From: S5-A14a sp022766365
GTDB taxonomy: Bacteria > Bacillota > Clostridia > Peptostreptococcales > Anaerovoracaceae
Reading direction: 5' to 3' (one strand)
Length of the DNA stretch: 64,000 nt
Assembly (NCBI GenBank): GCA_050313295.1
Contig: JBNPLD010000002.1
Position 1 is the first letter of the stretch; each line of letters begins with the position of its first letter. The position numbers were made by a program, and so were the translations under genes. Below are positions 37,501-45,481 of the stretch, piece after piece. The notes below the pieces were generated by a model. The model was not told the origin of the DNA and did no database searches. It saw only the letters and a list, made by a program, of their open reading frames with translations.

Positions 37501-38114
37501 TAAGCCATAGTGAATATGAGAAGGCCTTTACCGTTGTTATCCCTTCCCCTGACGGTACAGCACCGAGTATCACCATTAGAGGGGTGGTCGATAGAGTTGA
37601 CTATCTTGGAGAATGCGACGATAAGGCTTTTACTGTGGTGGATTACAAGACCGGTAAGGACGAGTTCAACCCGACGAATATAATCAGAGGGTATAACCTT
37701 CAGCTTTTCACTTATCTGAATGCAATCGAGGAAACAACACACGGGGAGGCAGAAGGCGTAGGAGTGTTCTATATCAATCTGAGAGACGATATGGAAGCCG
37801 AAGGAGACAGGAGGTTCCTCATGCAAGGGGCTGTCATAGATGATATGGTGCAAAAGATTGGCGATGCATACATTAAACTCAATGCGAGAAAGCCGGGGGA
37901 AAATACGGCAAAAAATAATGTCCTCAGAGAAACATTCGACCGGTACAAAAGAGAAATATCTGAGAAGATAAATGAGCTGAGCCTAAGGATTTCCAAAGGG
38001 GATGTTAAAGTGAACCCTATAAAGGAGGGGACGGATATGGATGCCTGCCTATACTGTGAATTTAGAGATATTTGCAGATACAGCGATTATTATAAGAGGG
38101 TAATTGTAGGATAG
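34509..38114 (+). CDS. addB: AddAB helicase-nuclease, subunit B
   Basis: AddB is one subunit of the double-strand-break resection enzyme that replaces RecBCD in Firmicutes. The 1201-residue protein has the carboxy-terminal iron-sulfur nuclease module: a first cysteine in FSRCPFKYF near 889, the nuclease DYKTGK near 1044, QLFTYLN near 1060, and a closing cluster CLYCEFRDIC near 1179-1188. The amino terminus aligns with the IVPDQYSLEGEKQAL region, but the usual glycine-rich Walker A loop is replaced by GRENLNKEKF, so nucleotide binding may be lost. ATG 34509 is chosen because AGGAG lies six bases upstream. addA, normally adjacent, is missing; a tRNA follows. Confidence 0.88.
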   Translation: MINVFYGRENLNKEKFLYNKIFDAHKRAIVIVPDQYSLEGEKQALKFAKEKRNERNEAVRPNDGTLHRGNAHISLIDVEITTFSRMMYDVFSKQGGLRNVYIDKTGREILISKILRSMDHENMKAFGSQLGKRNFTTLVGDFISQIKLENLTPEDLNRIARSMEDDVEIYEKLYDLSGIFAEYEKAMEGKFTDGEDMYSIFIDKIPTSDYLSGADFWLYGFDSFTGKLYDIMECLVKTKNANLNIVMNYDNGERKHLFKAGEAIINRLKAMCSEVSVSQIDDSYEISKPDSLKFLEKNLYKLKHDRFNGDIENIKIVKSLNPYYESEACAGYIRELLREKGYRKRDIAIISNEGDNRLGILRRILKDYDIDLFVDDRKPIFKEPFVKYILGILDSIRTGYSTYYILDTIKNPYSEINDTPLGRERLETYVIRHRIKGTMWKKPFRYIELTENKYPPISKDDVITEKDKGIFTRWLEAFENERKSKLKEINELREKAIMPFVNLEEIIRASRKEKETVRRFSERFFGFLENLAVRSGIPDDTMWKAIASTIDQIVTLIGDEEFSVEVFRDAFYTGLEAVTIGQTPPSVDDLIVGSTQRTRTGPIKALVVLGMNEGIIPREQSDDGILSNYELSLIADESQKIENFECIYDEDVEEAKGRGSAEVVQRYKRAIWGLTAKSENLDREESLAIYRNLAKPTENLWISYVTNDSKGNLQLPSELVEDFLSMFGEDILSEDKISSNGYLVESPKGTLINLAKYLSAHSADRGRREISETAEQGSNLPQQVSVQDVTYEDSGNLSRDLAAMELPEELSVGRTWLLEHGGAMSAVVAKLRSLQDYRYRPQPLEPWLVEGLYGSGHGSADNPWELGQGEESGTMSDLKLSPYKLENFSRCPFKYFVRYGLKPADGEPIEFRNTDIGSMAHKIIEKFCRKMDRENSWQDMDRRRIEGEVDILVQEYENHHLRESFPIEGQEKYMAGRIKEIVLRALEEISEFRKVGTISHSEYEKAFTVVIPSPDGTAPSITIRGVVDRVDYLGECDDKAFTVVDYKTGKDEFNPTNIIRGYNLQLFTYLNAIEETTHGEAEGVGVFYINLRDDMEAEGDRRFLMQGAVIDDMVQKIGDAYIKLNARKPGENTAKNNVLRETFDRYKREISEKINELSLRISKGDVKVNPIKEGTDMDACLYCEFRDICRYSDYYKRVIVG

Positions 38115-38235
38115 GGCAGCCTTGCATTGAATTTGCATTTAGTTTAGCGTAGTGATTTTATGTAGAAGGACCGAACATTGTGCTCATTAACGAAATATTG
38201 TTTATATTAGGGTTCTGCATTATCAGGTTAGTATC

Positions 38236-38264
38236 TTGACAATGAATGTAAAAATATTTAAAAT
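38236..38264 (+). promoter_or_regulatory. Promoter of tRNA-Thr
   Basis: A perfect TTGACA and TAAAAT separated by 17 bases, ending 12 bases before the tRNA. The preceding part of the addB-tRNA gap (38115-38235) shows no other feature. Confidence 0.75.
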
Positions 38265-38276
38265 AGACGTGAAGGT

Positions 38277-38352
38277 GCTTCCGTAGCTCAGTTGGTAGAG
38301 CAGCTCATTCGTAACGAGCAGGTCGCTGGTTCAAGCCCGGTCGGGAGCTCCA
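38277..38352 (+). tRNA. tRNA-Thr (anticodon CGT)
   Basis: A 76-base cloverleaf with encoded CCA. The acceptor arms GCTTCCG and CGGGAGC pair (one T-G), the D arm is GCTC-AGTTGGTA-GAGC, and the anticodon loop TTCGTAA places CGT at 38310-38312, reading ACG threonine codons. The T arm contains GGTTCAAGCCC. One oddity is an A31-C39 mismatch at the top of the anticodon stem, next to the loop, where a pair is usual. The discriminator base is T. It has its own promoter. Confidence 0.92.
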
Positions 38353-38413
38353 TTTTTCACTTAACTTCACCTTCCCATGAATGGAATTGCATAGAAGGGA
38401 TATGGAGGAAATT

Positions 38414-39121
38414 ATGAGTAATATACCTACACCACATATAACTGCAAATAAAGAAGATTTTGCAGAAACGGTACTTATGCCCGGGGATCCCCTCAGGGCT
38501 AAATTTATAGCTGAGACTTTTCTTGAGAATGCTGTCATGGTTAACAATGTAAGAGGTGTGAACGGCCATACCGGTACTTACAAAGGAAAGAGAGTTTCGG
38601 TCATGGCATCAGGAATGGGAATGCCATCCATGGGGATATATTCCCATGAGCTTTTTAACTTCTATGATGTGAAGAATATCATTAGAATCGGATCTGCCGG
38701 AGCGGTGGGGAAAGATGTAAAAGTCAGAGATATAGTTTTAGGTGCAGGCGCCTGCACCAATTCCAATTATGCCAACCAATATGACCTTCCGGGATTCTTT
38801 GCTCCTATTGCAAGTTTTGAGCTAATCAAGAAGGCGGAGGAAGCAGCGAAGGCCATGGGGATTACTCCGCATATAGGGAATATCTATTCATCAGATATCT
38901 TTTATGATGCTTCTCTACCACTTGGAAAGTGGAGGAACATGGGAGTGTTGGCTGTTGAGATGGAAGCTGCCGCTCTGTATATGGAAGCTGCCGGATCCGG
39001 AAAGAACGCTCTGTGTATTTGCACGATTTCTGACGATCCGTTCACAGGTGAAGGCTGCACTGCAGAGGAGAGGCAAACCACTTTTACTCAGATGATGGAA
39101 ATCGCTCTGGAAATAGCGTAA
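38414..39121 (+). CDS. deoD: Purine-nucleoside phosphorylase, DeoD type
   Basis: DeoD-type hexameric purine nucleoside phosphorylase cleaves purine (deoxy)nucleosides with phosphate for salvage. The 235-residue protein has the phosphate-binding MPGDPLRAKFIAE near residue 21, IIRIGSAGAVGKD, the ribose-binding VEMEAAALY, and the catalytic aspartate in ISDDPFTGE. ATG 38414 is preferred over the open extension to 38381 because GGAGG sits just before it and the family begins MSxxPTPHI. It is flanked by tRNA-Thr and a strong terminator, so it may be read from the tRNA promoter. Confidence 0.94.
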   Translation: MSNIPTPHITANKEDFAETVLMPGDPLRAKFIAETFLENAVMVNNVRGVNGHTGTYKGKRVSVMASGMGMPSMGIYSHELFNFYDVKNIIRIGSAGAVGKDVKVRDIVLGAGACTNSNYANQYDLPGFFAPIASFELIKKAEEAAKAMGITPHIGNIYSSDIFYDASLPLGKWRNMGVLAVEMEAAALYMEAAGSGKNALCICTISDDPFTGEGCTAEERQTTFTQMMEIALEIA

Positions 39122-39166
39122 TTGTATATTAAGGATGGGGATTATTCTCATTTTTAAGATTTCTAT

Positions 39167-39204
39167 GGATTCTCGATGCCCTGGTAAGCGAGGATCCTTT
39201 TTTT
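39167..39204 (+). terminator. Rho-independent terminator of deoD
   Basis: GGATTCTCG pairs with CGAGGATCC (nine pairs, one T-G) and is followed by seven T, 45 bases after the deoD stop. Confidence 0.85.
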
Positions 39205-39363
39205 GAAAATACGTATGGATATGGATAAATGAAAGTGTATTTTTATATAGTGATAATGGATTTATAGAAAGCCTGATATCCATTTCAATTTACTATACAA
39301 ATACAAAGTGTACCGGCAAATCCATGCAAGTTATAATTTGCATGCATATAAGAATTGATTGAT

Positions 39364-39576
39364 ATGAAACAGAGAATTTAAGTTTTAGCGATACTTTTGT
39401 CAGTATGTATAGTTTGCGTAGTTGCTGTGATTGTTTTTAATGCATATGACATTGAGCAAGTTTATATGAGAACCACTAATATAGTATTTGAGACTTCTGT
39501 AATTATTTTGATTTTAGCATTGGTATACTATGGTTATCAAGACTGCAAAAGTAAAAAGAAAAACAAGGGAACATAA
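39364..39576 (+). pseudogene. Broken small two-helix membrane protein
   Basis: An ATG at 39364 gives MKQRI and then an in-frame TAA (39379-39381). The same frame then continues for 64 codons as VLAILLSVCIVCVVAVIVFNAY, a polar turn, and IVFETSVIILILALVYYGY with a lysine-rich tail, ending in TAA at 39574. (The first segment is split here as VLAILLSVCIVCVV and AVIVFNAY.) Two hydrophobic helices and a basic end look like a real small membrane protein cut by a nonsense change, but translation from a non-ATG start after the stop cannot be excluded. No ribosome binding site is obvious. Confidence 0.4.
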
Positions 39577-39802
39577 TCAGTGGTGATAATAATTTCGTTA
39601 GAATTTGTTCCCGGTTTGAAAAGGTAGCTGAATTTTTTAAGGTAGGCTTTAGCGTAAAACATAAACCATTCCGACAAATTTAGAGATCGCACGTAGTGGA
39701 TGACGATAGTCATCCATTGTATTTTAGCATGAAGTCTTTTCCGACTATTGATATTTACCTATTTATAAATATGCATAATATAAAATATGGAGGCAAAATA
39801 AT

Positions 39803-40609
39803 ATGAAAAATTGCAATTTAGTTCTAGCTTCCGCATCCCCGAGAAGGAAAGAAATCTTAGAAAAGCATGGAATAAACCCAATCATCATACCCTCATTAAA
39901 TCCGGAAATTCTGCCGGAGGGGCTGAAAGTTACAGGGCTTCCTGAATGTGAGCAGGAAAAAGTTGACAGGGGATCAGTGGAATATCTTGCAATGACTAAA
40001 GCTACTTCTGTTGCTAAGGATATTCTAAAGACTAAGTATTGTATTGAACATTTAACATTAGAAGATGATGTAAATCAAAGTTCTGCAATGGAGGCTGATA
40101 GAATATCGGCCGTCAGAAAAGCTGCTGATATATTAAAGAGAGGAGGTAGCCTTGTAATCCTGGGCGCAGATACTCTGGTATTTAAAGGAGAAAAGTTCGG
40201 GAAGCCAAAGAATGCCCAAGAGGCTTTTCAAATGCTTAGGGCACTCCGGGGAAGCAGTCACAAAGTAATCACAGGTGTAGCTGTCTTGCTCCTTGAAGGA
40301 GCAGAAAAGAATGAAGCCATCGGATCTGATCCGTGGGTTGCGGATAACTTTTCATGTGAAACCATTGTCAAATTCGCAGAAGTGCAGGATGAGGAAATTG
40401 AGTATTACGTTGGAACAGATGAGCCGTATGACAAGGCAGGAGGATATGCTATACAAGGATATTTTGGACGGTATGTAGAAGGGTATGAGGGAGATTTTGA
40501 GAATGTAATCGGTCTTCCTTATCGGATGATTGAGGAGCGTTTGTCCGATATCATGGGAGAGGCAAAATTGCAAAAATGTTGGAAAAATGGTATACTTTCA
40601 GACGATTAA
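39803..40609 (+). CDS. maf: Maf-family nucleotide pyrophosphatase
   Basis: Maf/YhdE proteins hydrolyse non-canonical or excess (d)NTPs and are linked to septum inhibition. The SASPRRKEIL motif is at residues 8-17, GADTLV near 121, and the closing GGYAIQGYFGRYVEGYEGDFENVIGLP segment carries the family signature. At 268 residues it is well above the usual 190-210; the extra residues lie between about 30 and 112. GGAGGC precedes the start. The giant acyl-CoA-synthetase-like gene follows 39 bases later. Confidence 0.9.
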   Translation: MKNCNLVLASASPRRKEILEKHGINPIIIPSLNPEILPEGLKVTGLPECEQEKVDRGSVEYLAMTKATSVAKDILKTKYCIEHLTLEDDVNQSSAMEADRISAVRKAADILKRGGSLVILGADTLVFKGEKFGKPKNAQEAFQMLRALRGSSHKVITGVAVLLLEGAEKNEAIGSDPWVADNFSCETIVKFAEVQDEEIEYYVGTDEPYDKAGGYAIQGYFGRYVEGYEGDFENVIGLPYRMIEERLSDIMGEAKLQKCWKNGILSDD

Positions 40610-40648
40610 AAGGTTCATGACTTTACAGATAGGAGACCTAAGATATAA

Positions 40649-43600
40649 ATGAATAACAAGAAGTTCGATGGGGTTTATTACTCGACGAGAGAAGTTACAG
40701 ATATTAAGGAGATGCTCAGGACTACCGCCAGACACAATCGGGATAAGGCGGCATATCTGGTTAAGGATATTCCCGGTACTGACTTTAGACCTATTACTTT
40801 CGGTCAGCTGAGGGAGGATGTTGACGCTCTGGGCACGAAATTTCTTGACATGGGACTTAAAGGCAAGAAAATTGCGATAATAGGTAATGCAAGGTATAAC
40901 TGGCTGCTCACCTACTTTGCTGTAGTATGCGGAGTCGGTGTTATAGTGCCTTTAGATAGGAACCTTCCGGCTAATGAGATTGTGAACCTGGTTAAAAGGG
41001 CACAGGTGTCTGCTATAGTGTTTGACAAAAGTGCCCAGAAGAGAATGATGGATCTTATTGACGGAGATAATCTGGGTATAGAATACTTTATGTCCATAAG
41101 TGCAGAAGAAAACCTGGAGACGGAACAAAACATCATTTATTCCATAAACAATTTAGTCAGAGAAGGAAGAGATCTTGTTCGTAACGGTGAGAGGGAATAT
41201 GTAGATATGGATATTGATCCTGACGTTATGTCAATCCTTATTTTCACATCCGGAACCACGGGAGCAGCCAAGGGCGTTATGCTTTCACACAAGAACCTAG
41301 TGTCCAATGTTATCAATATGTCCAAGTTTGTCCAAGTACCTGAAGGGAAAATTGTTTTGTCAATTCTGCCCGTTCATCACGTGTATGAGATGACATGCAC
41401 ATATCTTACTTGTCTGTATCAGGGAGCAACAGTTGCAATTTCAGAAGGTTTCAAGTATATACAAAAGAATCTTTCTGAGCTTCACGCATCAATTATATTA
41501 GGTGTCCCTCTTATTTTTGAGAAGATACACAGATCTATTTTCAGAAAAGCTGAGGGAAGAGGTGAAGGGGAAAGAATCCGTAAGGCTATAGACCTTTCAA
41601 GAAAGATGGGGCTTTACAAAAATAAGAGAATTATCCGGCAAATGTTCAAGCCTATTCATCAGATGTTAGGTAACGACATTCATCTTCTCATCGCCGGGGG
41701 TGCTGCGTCAGATCCAAAGGTTATAGAGGATTTTGAAGCAATGGGTCTTCCCATGATCCAAGGTTATGGAATGTCGGAATGTTCCCCTATTATAGCTGTA
41801 AATCAGGACAGGTATAGCAAAGCTGCTTCTGTGGGCAAGCCACTTCCAAGACATGAGGTGCACATAGTTGAAGAGGATGAGTTCGGTGTCGGAGAGGTGA
41901 TAGTCAGAGGTCCCTCAGTAATGCTTGGATATTATGAGGATCCGGAGGAGACAGAACGTGTTCTCCGAAATGGTTGGCTCTACACCGGAGATTATGGCTA
42001 TTTTGATGATGATGGATTCCTTTACATCACCGGCAGAAAGAAGAATGTAATTGTCACTAAGGGAGGGAAAAATATTTTTCCCGAAGAAGTGGAGCAGCTG
42101 ATCCACGAAAACCAACTCGTTGAAGAGGTGATGGTTCACGGTGTCGAGGATGAAAGAATCGGGAATGTTGCCATAACTGCGGATATATATCCAAACTATG
42201 AACTCCTAACCGAAACACAGGGAGAACTTACAGAGAGCGAAACTTATCATCTTTTTAAAGAATATATGGATACGGTCAACAGTATGTTGCCTCCATACAA
42301 GCATATTAAACGAATAAATATACGCAAACAGCCTTTCGAAAAGACGACTACAGGTAAAATTAAGAGATTCAAGGCAAATAGTGTCGGAGACTCCGGAGAC
42401 GGAGCGTCATTTGATTATATTAAAATCAAAAAGAGGGCTGAAAATCAAGCCCTAGAGAAAGTTCGTCAGATTCAGATAAACAGCGATCCCATAATCAGAT
42501 ACAGAGATTCCAGGCCTATAGTGAATTTGAAAGCCATGATGGACTCCAGTGTTGCTAAGTATGGGGATAACATTGCAATGATGCAGAAATTCGACAGGAC
42601 TCAGCCGTATGGGGAAATCACATACAAAGATATGATGACCCAAATAAACGGTCTTGGAACGGCACTGATAAATCGCGGCCTCAAAGGTGAAAAGATTGCC
42701 ATAATCGGTGAAAACTGTTATCAGTGGGTTGTGACTTTCCTTGCTGTAGTCTGCGGTGTGGGTGTTGCAGTGCCAATTGATAAGGAACTTAATTCTAAAG
42801 ATATTACAGCTGTTCTTGAAAAAGCAGATGTGAAAGCAGTTATAGTCCAAGATAAGTATATTCACAAAATACAGGATTTTCATGGGCTATGGGATATTGT
42901 CAGCTTTGAGAAGTACAATAAAGATGGAGATGAACTTTCTAAAATCATAAAAGAAGGGACCGGACAATTAGCAAAGGGGGATCGTCAATATATAGATGCG
43001 AGGATAAATCCGGGAAACACTGCGGTTTTGTTTCGCATAAAGAAGGACTATGATGATAACTTCAAACTTGCCATAATTTCACATGGGAACCTTGTGGATA
43101 ATCTCATGTCGGCGCCTACCATTGTCAAGGTGAACCACTGGGATGTTTTCTTCTCAATGTTACCGCTGCATCTGACTTATGAAATCACCTGCGGACTGCT
43201 GCTGCCATTGTATAAAGGCGGAGCTGTTGCATTCTGTGATGATCCTGATGAAATGAGAGAGAATATGCAGGATGTTAAGCCGACTGTACTCCTGGCTGTT
43301 CCGCATATTATAGAGGGATTAAGGAGGAGACTTCTCAAGGAAGCGGTTCGGGACGGCAAGGAGATTAAGCTGAAGAGCTACATGTCTGCCAACAAATATT
43401 TCAAAAAGATAGGTCTGAGACTTCCAAACAGATTCGAAGCAGATATGAAAAACTATTTCGGCGGAGATCTGCGTCTGGTGGTTTCAGGCAGTTCAAGGAT
43501 TAATCAGGAGACTTTGGATTTTCTACAGGATATGGGAATCCTTGCTATTCAAGGCTTCGGTATTCCTGAGTGTTCCCCGCTCATATCAACGAATCCTGAC

Positions 43601-44239
43601 GTTGAGAGGGATATAAGGACAAACTCCTGCGGTCACATTCTGCCGGGTTACAGTGTTGCCATTAGGGATAAGGATGAACACGGATACGGAGAAATATGGG
43701 TTCGCGGAAATTCTGTTACGGAGGGATATTATAGAGATAACAAGGCTACCGGTTCTGCAATAGTCGGTGGTTGGTTGAATACGGGATATATAGGTTTTGT
43801 GGATAAGAATGATTTTCTCTATGTAAGGGGAAGGGTCGATGACATAATTCGAGTGGGAGATATGGAGGTTTTTCCTGAAGAAATTGAGGCTCAGATAAAT
43901 AGCTTGCAGTGTGTAGCTGAATCCATGGTATGGGGAATCTTAGAGGCAGAATCTAAAGATGAAGATAAATCTGATAATTCAGATAATTCACCGGATATAC
44001 ATTCGGAGAAATTGGCGGCAACAATAGTACCGGATAGTCGTGAATTAGAAGAAATGCTGGGTGAGAATCCCTCTGAAGGAGCAATTCATGAATTGCTTTG
44101 GGATGGTCTGGATAAGATCAACGAGGGTCTTGCCCGGGAAGAGCGTATCAGAAAAATTGTAATTCGAACAAGGGCAATGGTGAGAGGCTCTGCGGCTCAG
44201 CTCGTTAGAAATGGCAGTGTGAACAAGGAGGAAAATTAA
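40649..44239 (+). CDS. Tandem acyl-CoA-synthetase-like protein (second half degenerate)
   Basis: A 1196-residue protein of two AMP-binding (ANL superfamily) units. Unit 1 (about 20-590) has all core motifs: IFTSGTTGAAKGVMLSHKN (198-216), QGYGMSECSP near 370, YTGDYG near 444, the hinge GRKKNVIVTKGGKNIFP, and TTGKIKR near 568 with the catalytic lysine. It resembles long-chain acyl-CoA synthetases. Unit 2 (about 610-1196) keeps the fold markers (LKGEKIAIIGENCYQWV, QGFGIPECSPLIS near 967, GRVDDIIRVGDMEVFPEEIE) but its P-loop is replaced by AVLFRIKKDYDDNFKLAIIS near 791, TGD has become NTGYIGF near 1043, and no TGK motif is clear. It is probably a regulatory or scaffolding pseudo-domain. The racemase-like gene overlaps its stop by one base. 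Confidence 0.85.
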   Translation: MNNKKFDGVYYSTREVTDIKEMLRTTARHNRDKAAYLVKDIPGTDFRPITFGQLREDVDALGTKFLDMGLKGKKIAIIGNARYNWLLTYFAVVCGVGVIVPLDRNLPANEIVNLVKRAQVSAIVFDKSAQKRMMDLIDGDNLGIEYFMSISAEENLETEQNIIYSINNLVREGRDLVRNGEREYVDMDIDPDVMSILIFTSGTTGAAKGVMLSHKNLVSNVINMSKFVQVPEGKIVLSILPVHHVYEMTCTYLTCLYQGATVAISEGFKYIQKNLSELHASIILGVPLIFEKIHRSIFRKAEGRGEGERIRKAIDLSRKMGLYKNKRIIRQMFKPIHQMLGNDIHLLIAGGAASDPKVIEDFEAMGLPMIQGYGMSECSPIIAVNQDRYSKAASVGKPLPRHEVHIVEEDEFGVGEVIVRGPSVMLGYYEDPEETERVLRNGWLYTGDYGYFDDDGFLYITGRKKNVIVTKGGKNIFPEEVEQLIHENQLVEEVMVHGVEDERIGNVAITADIYPNYELLTETQGELTESETYHLFKEYMDTVNSMLPPYKHIKRINIRKQPFEKTTTGKIKRFKANSVGDSGDGASFDYIKIKKRAENQALEKVRQIQINSDPIIRYRDSRPIVNLKAMMDSSVAKYGDNIAMMQKFDRTQPYGEITYKDMMTQINGLGTALINRGLKGEKIAIIGENCYQWVVTFLAVVCGVGVAVPIDKELNSKDITAVLEKADVKAVIVQDKYIHKIQDFHGLWDIVSFEKYNKDGDELSKIIKEGTGQLAKGDRQYIDARINPGNTAVLFRIKKDYDDNFKLAIISHGNLVDNLMSAPTIVKVNHWDVFFSMLPLHLTYEITCGLLLPLYKGGAVAFCDDPDEMRENMQDVKPTVLLAVPHIIEGLRRRLLKEAVRDGKEIKLKSYMSANKYFKKIGLRLPNRFEADMKNYFGGDLRLVVSGSSRINQETLDFLQDMGILAIQGFGIPECSPLISTNPDVERDIRTNSCGHILPGYSVAIRDKDEHGYGEIWVRGNSVTEGYYRDNKATGSAIVGGWLNTGYIGFVDKNDFLYVRGRVDDIIRVGDMEVFPEEIEAQINSLQCVAESMVWGILEAESKDEDKSDNSDNSPDIHSEKLAATIVPDSRELEEMLGENPSEGAIHELLWDGLDKINEGLAREERIRKIVIRTRAMVRGSAAQLVRNGSVNKEEN

Positions 44240-45339
44240 TGCATTTAAGATATCCAAGACTTGAGATAAATCTGAGCGCACTTACTGAAAACACAAGAAG
44301 AATCGTGGAGCTGTGCGGTGAGCAGGGAATATCCGTGATTGGAATCATAAAGGGTGCAACAGGAATTCCACAGGTAGCCGAGGCCTTTACTGATGGGGGA
44401 GTGAATGTTCTCGGATCATCAAGGCTTGAACAACTCAGGGGTATCAGAGACTTTGGGGTGGATAAGCCACTCATGCTCATAAGAGTACCGATGATGAGTG
44501 AACTTGAGGAGGTGGTTGAGCTTTGCGCCGGAAGCTTGAACAGTGAAGTTTCCGTACTTGAGGCTCTAAACGATGAGGCGATAAAACAGGGTAAAGTTCA
44601 CAGGGTTGTGCTTATGGCTGATCTGGGAGATTTGCGAGAAGGGTTCTGGGACAAGGAGGAACTGGTCAATGTTGCTCTAAAGGTTGAAAGGGAAATGAGA
44701 GGACTTTTGCTGGAGGGAGTAGGCACGAATGTGGGGTGCTACGGTTCTATACTTCCGACTCCGGACAAACTTCAGGAACTTGTGGATATAGCAAGTGAAA
44801 TCGAAGGAAAAATAGAGAGAAAACTTGATGTCGTGTCAGGGGGAGCCACTTCTTCACTGATGAGAGTTGTCGATAAGAACATACCGGAGGGAATCAATTC
44901 GCTTCGAATTGGAGAGGGTATTTTGTTGAATAGAGATTTAGGACTATTCTACGGGTACGATATAGGAGGAATGAGGAAAGATGTCTTCACGTTAAAAGCT
45001 GAGGTAATTGAGGTTAAGGTTAAGCCATCTCATCCTAAGGGTGAGATAGGTGTGGATGCCTTTGGAAAGAGACCGAAATATGTAGACCGTGGTATGAGGA
45101 AGAGAGCATTGATTGCCATCGGTAAGGTGGATTATGGAGACCCGGCTGAAATTTTCCCAAAAGATATGGGGATTGAAGTTCTGGGAGCCTCCAGTGATCA
45201 CACAATTTTGGATATTGAGGATTATCCAAGAAATTTGAAACCGGGTGATATTGTGGAATTTGATGTAAATTACGCATCAATCGTGCATCTGACGAATTGT
45301 AAAAATGTGAGGATTGCATTCATAGAGAGTAAAAACTGA
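44239..45339 (+). CDS. Alanine/ornithine racemase-family PLP enzyme
   Basis: A 366-residue fold-type III PLP enzyme in the alanine/ornithine racemase group; the best known member is the ornithine racemase of amino-acid-fermenting clostridia. The likely PLP lysine is Lys38 in IGIIKGATG, which replaces the VKANAYG of alanine racemase. Later conserved segments include SGGATSSL and SLRIGEGILLNRDL near residue 230. The substrate is uncertain: ornithine, alanine or another amino acid. Start and upstream stop overlap as TAATG, so it is translationally coupled to the tandem acyl-CoA-synthetase gene. AAGGAGG gives a strong ribosome binding site. Confidence 0.82.
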   Translation: MHLRYPRLEINLSALTENTRRIVELCGEQGISVIGIIKGATGIPQVAEAFTDGGVNVLGSSRLEQLRGIRDFGVDKPLMLIRVPMMSELEEVVELCAGSLNSEVSVLEALNDEAIKQGKVHRVVLMADLGDLREGFWDKEELVNVALKVEREMRGLLLEGVGTNVGCYGSILPTPDKLQELVDIASEIEGKIERKLDVVSGGATSSLMRVVDKNIPEGINSLRIGEGILLNRDLGLFYGYDIGGMRKDVFTLKAEVIEVKVKPSHPKGEIGVDAFGKRPKYVDRGMRKRALIAIGKVDYGDPAEIFPKDMGIEVLGASSDHTILDIEDYPRNLKPGDIVEFDVNYASIVHLTNCKNVRIAFIESKN

Positions 45340-45367
45340 GTATATGTCAGAAAAATCACACAAGGGA

Positions 45368-45396
45368 TTGACAAAATCGAGGTTTTAGCATATACT
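45368..45396 (+). promoter_or_regulatory. Strong promoter of greA
   Basis: TTGACA and TATACT are separated by 17 bases, nearly perfect consensus. Transcription should start near 45403, only a few bases before a terminator-like hairpin. Confidence 0.75.
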
Positions 45397-45407
45397 GAAT
45401 CTCTGAG

Positions 45408-45449
45408 AAACTGCCGTAAATACCTGAAAGGGTGGAGACGGCGGTTTTT
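45408..45449 (+). terminator. Terminator-like hairpin at the 5' end of the greA leader
   Basis: AAACTGCCGT (45408-45417) pairs with ACGGCGGTTT (45438-45447) with one T-G pair, followed by T residues. It can end the racemase transcript, but because it lies right after the greA promoter it can also act on greA transcripts. Confidence 0.7.
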
Positions 45450-45481
45450 GACAGTGAATTAAATGTAAGGAGAAGTTTAGA

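Larger units (their letters stand above)
39122..39802 (+). other. 681-base gap between deoD and maf
   Basis: Contains the deoD terminator (39167-39204), a broken small membrane-protein frame (39364-39576), and an eight-pair perfect hairpin TGGATGAC-GATA-GTCATCCA at 39697-39716 followed by TTGTATTTT, a weak terminator candidate. No other gene is evident. Confidence 0.6.
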
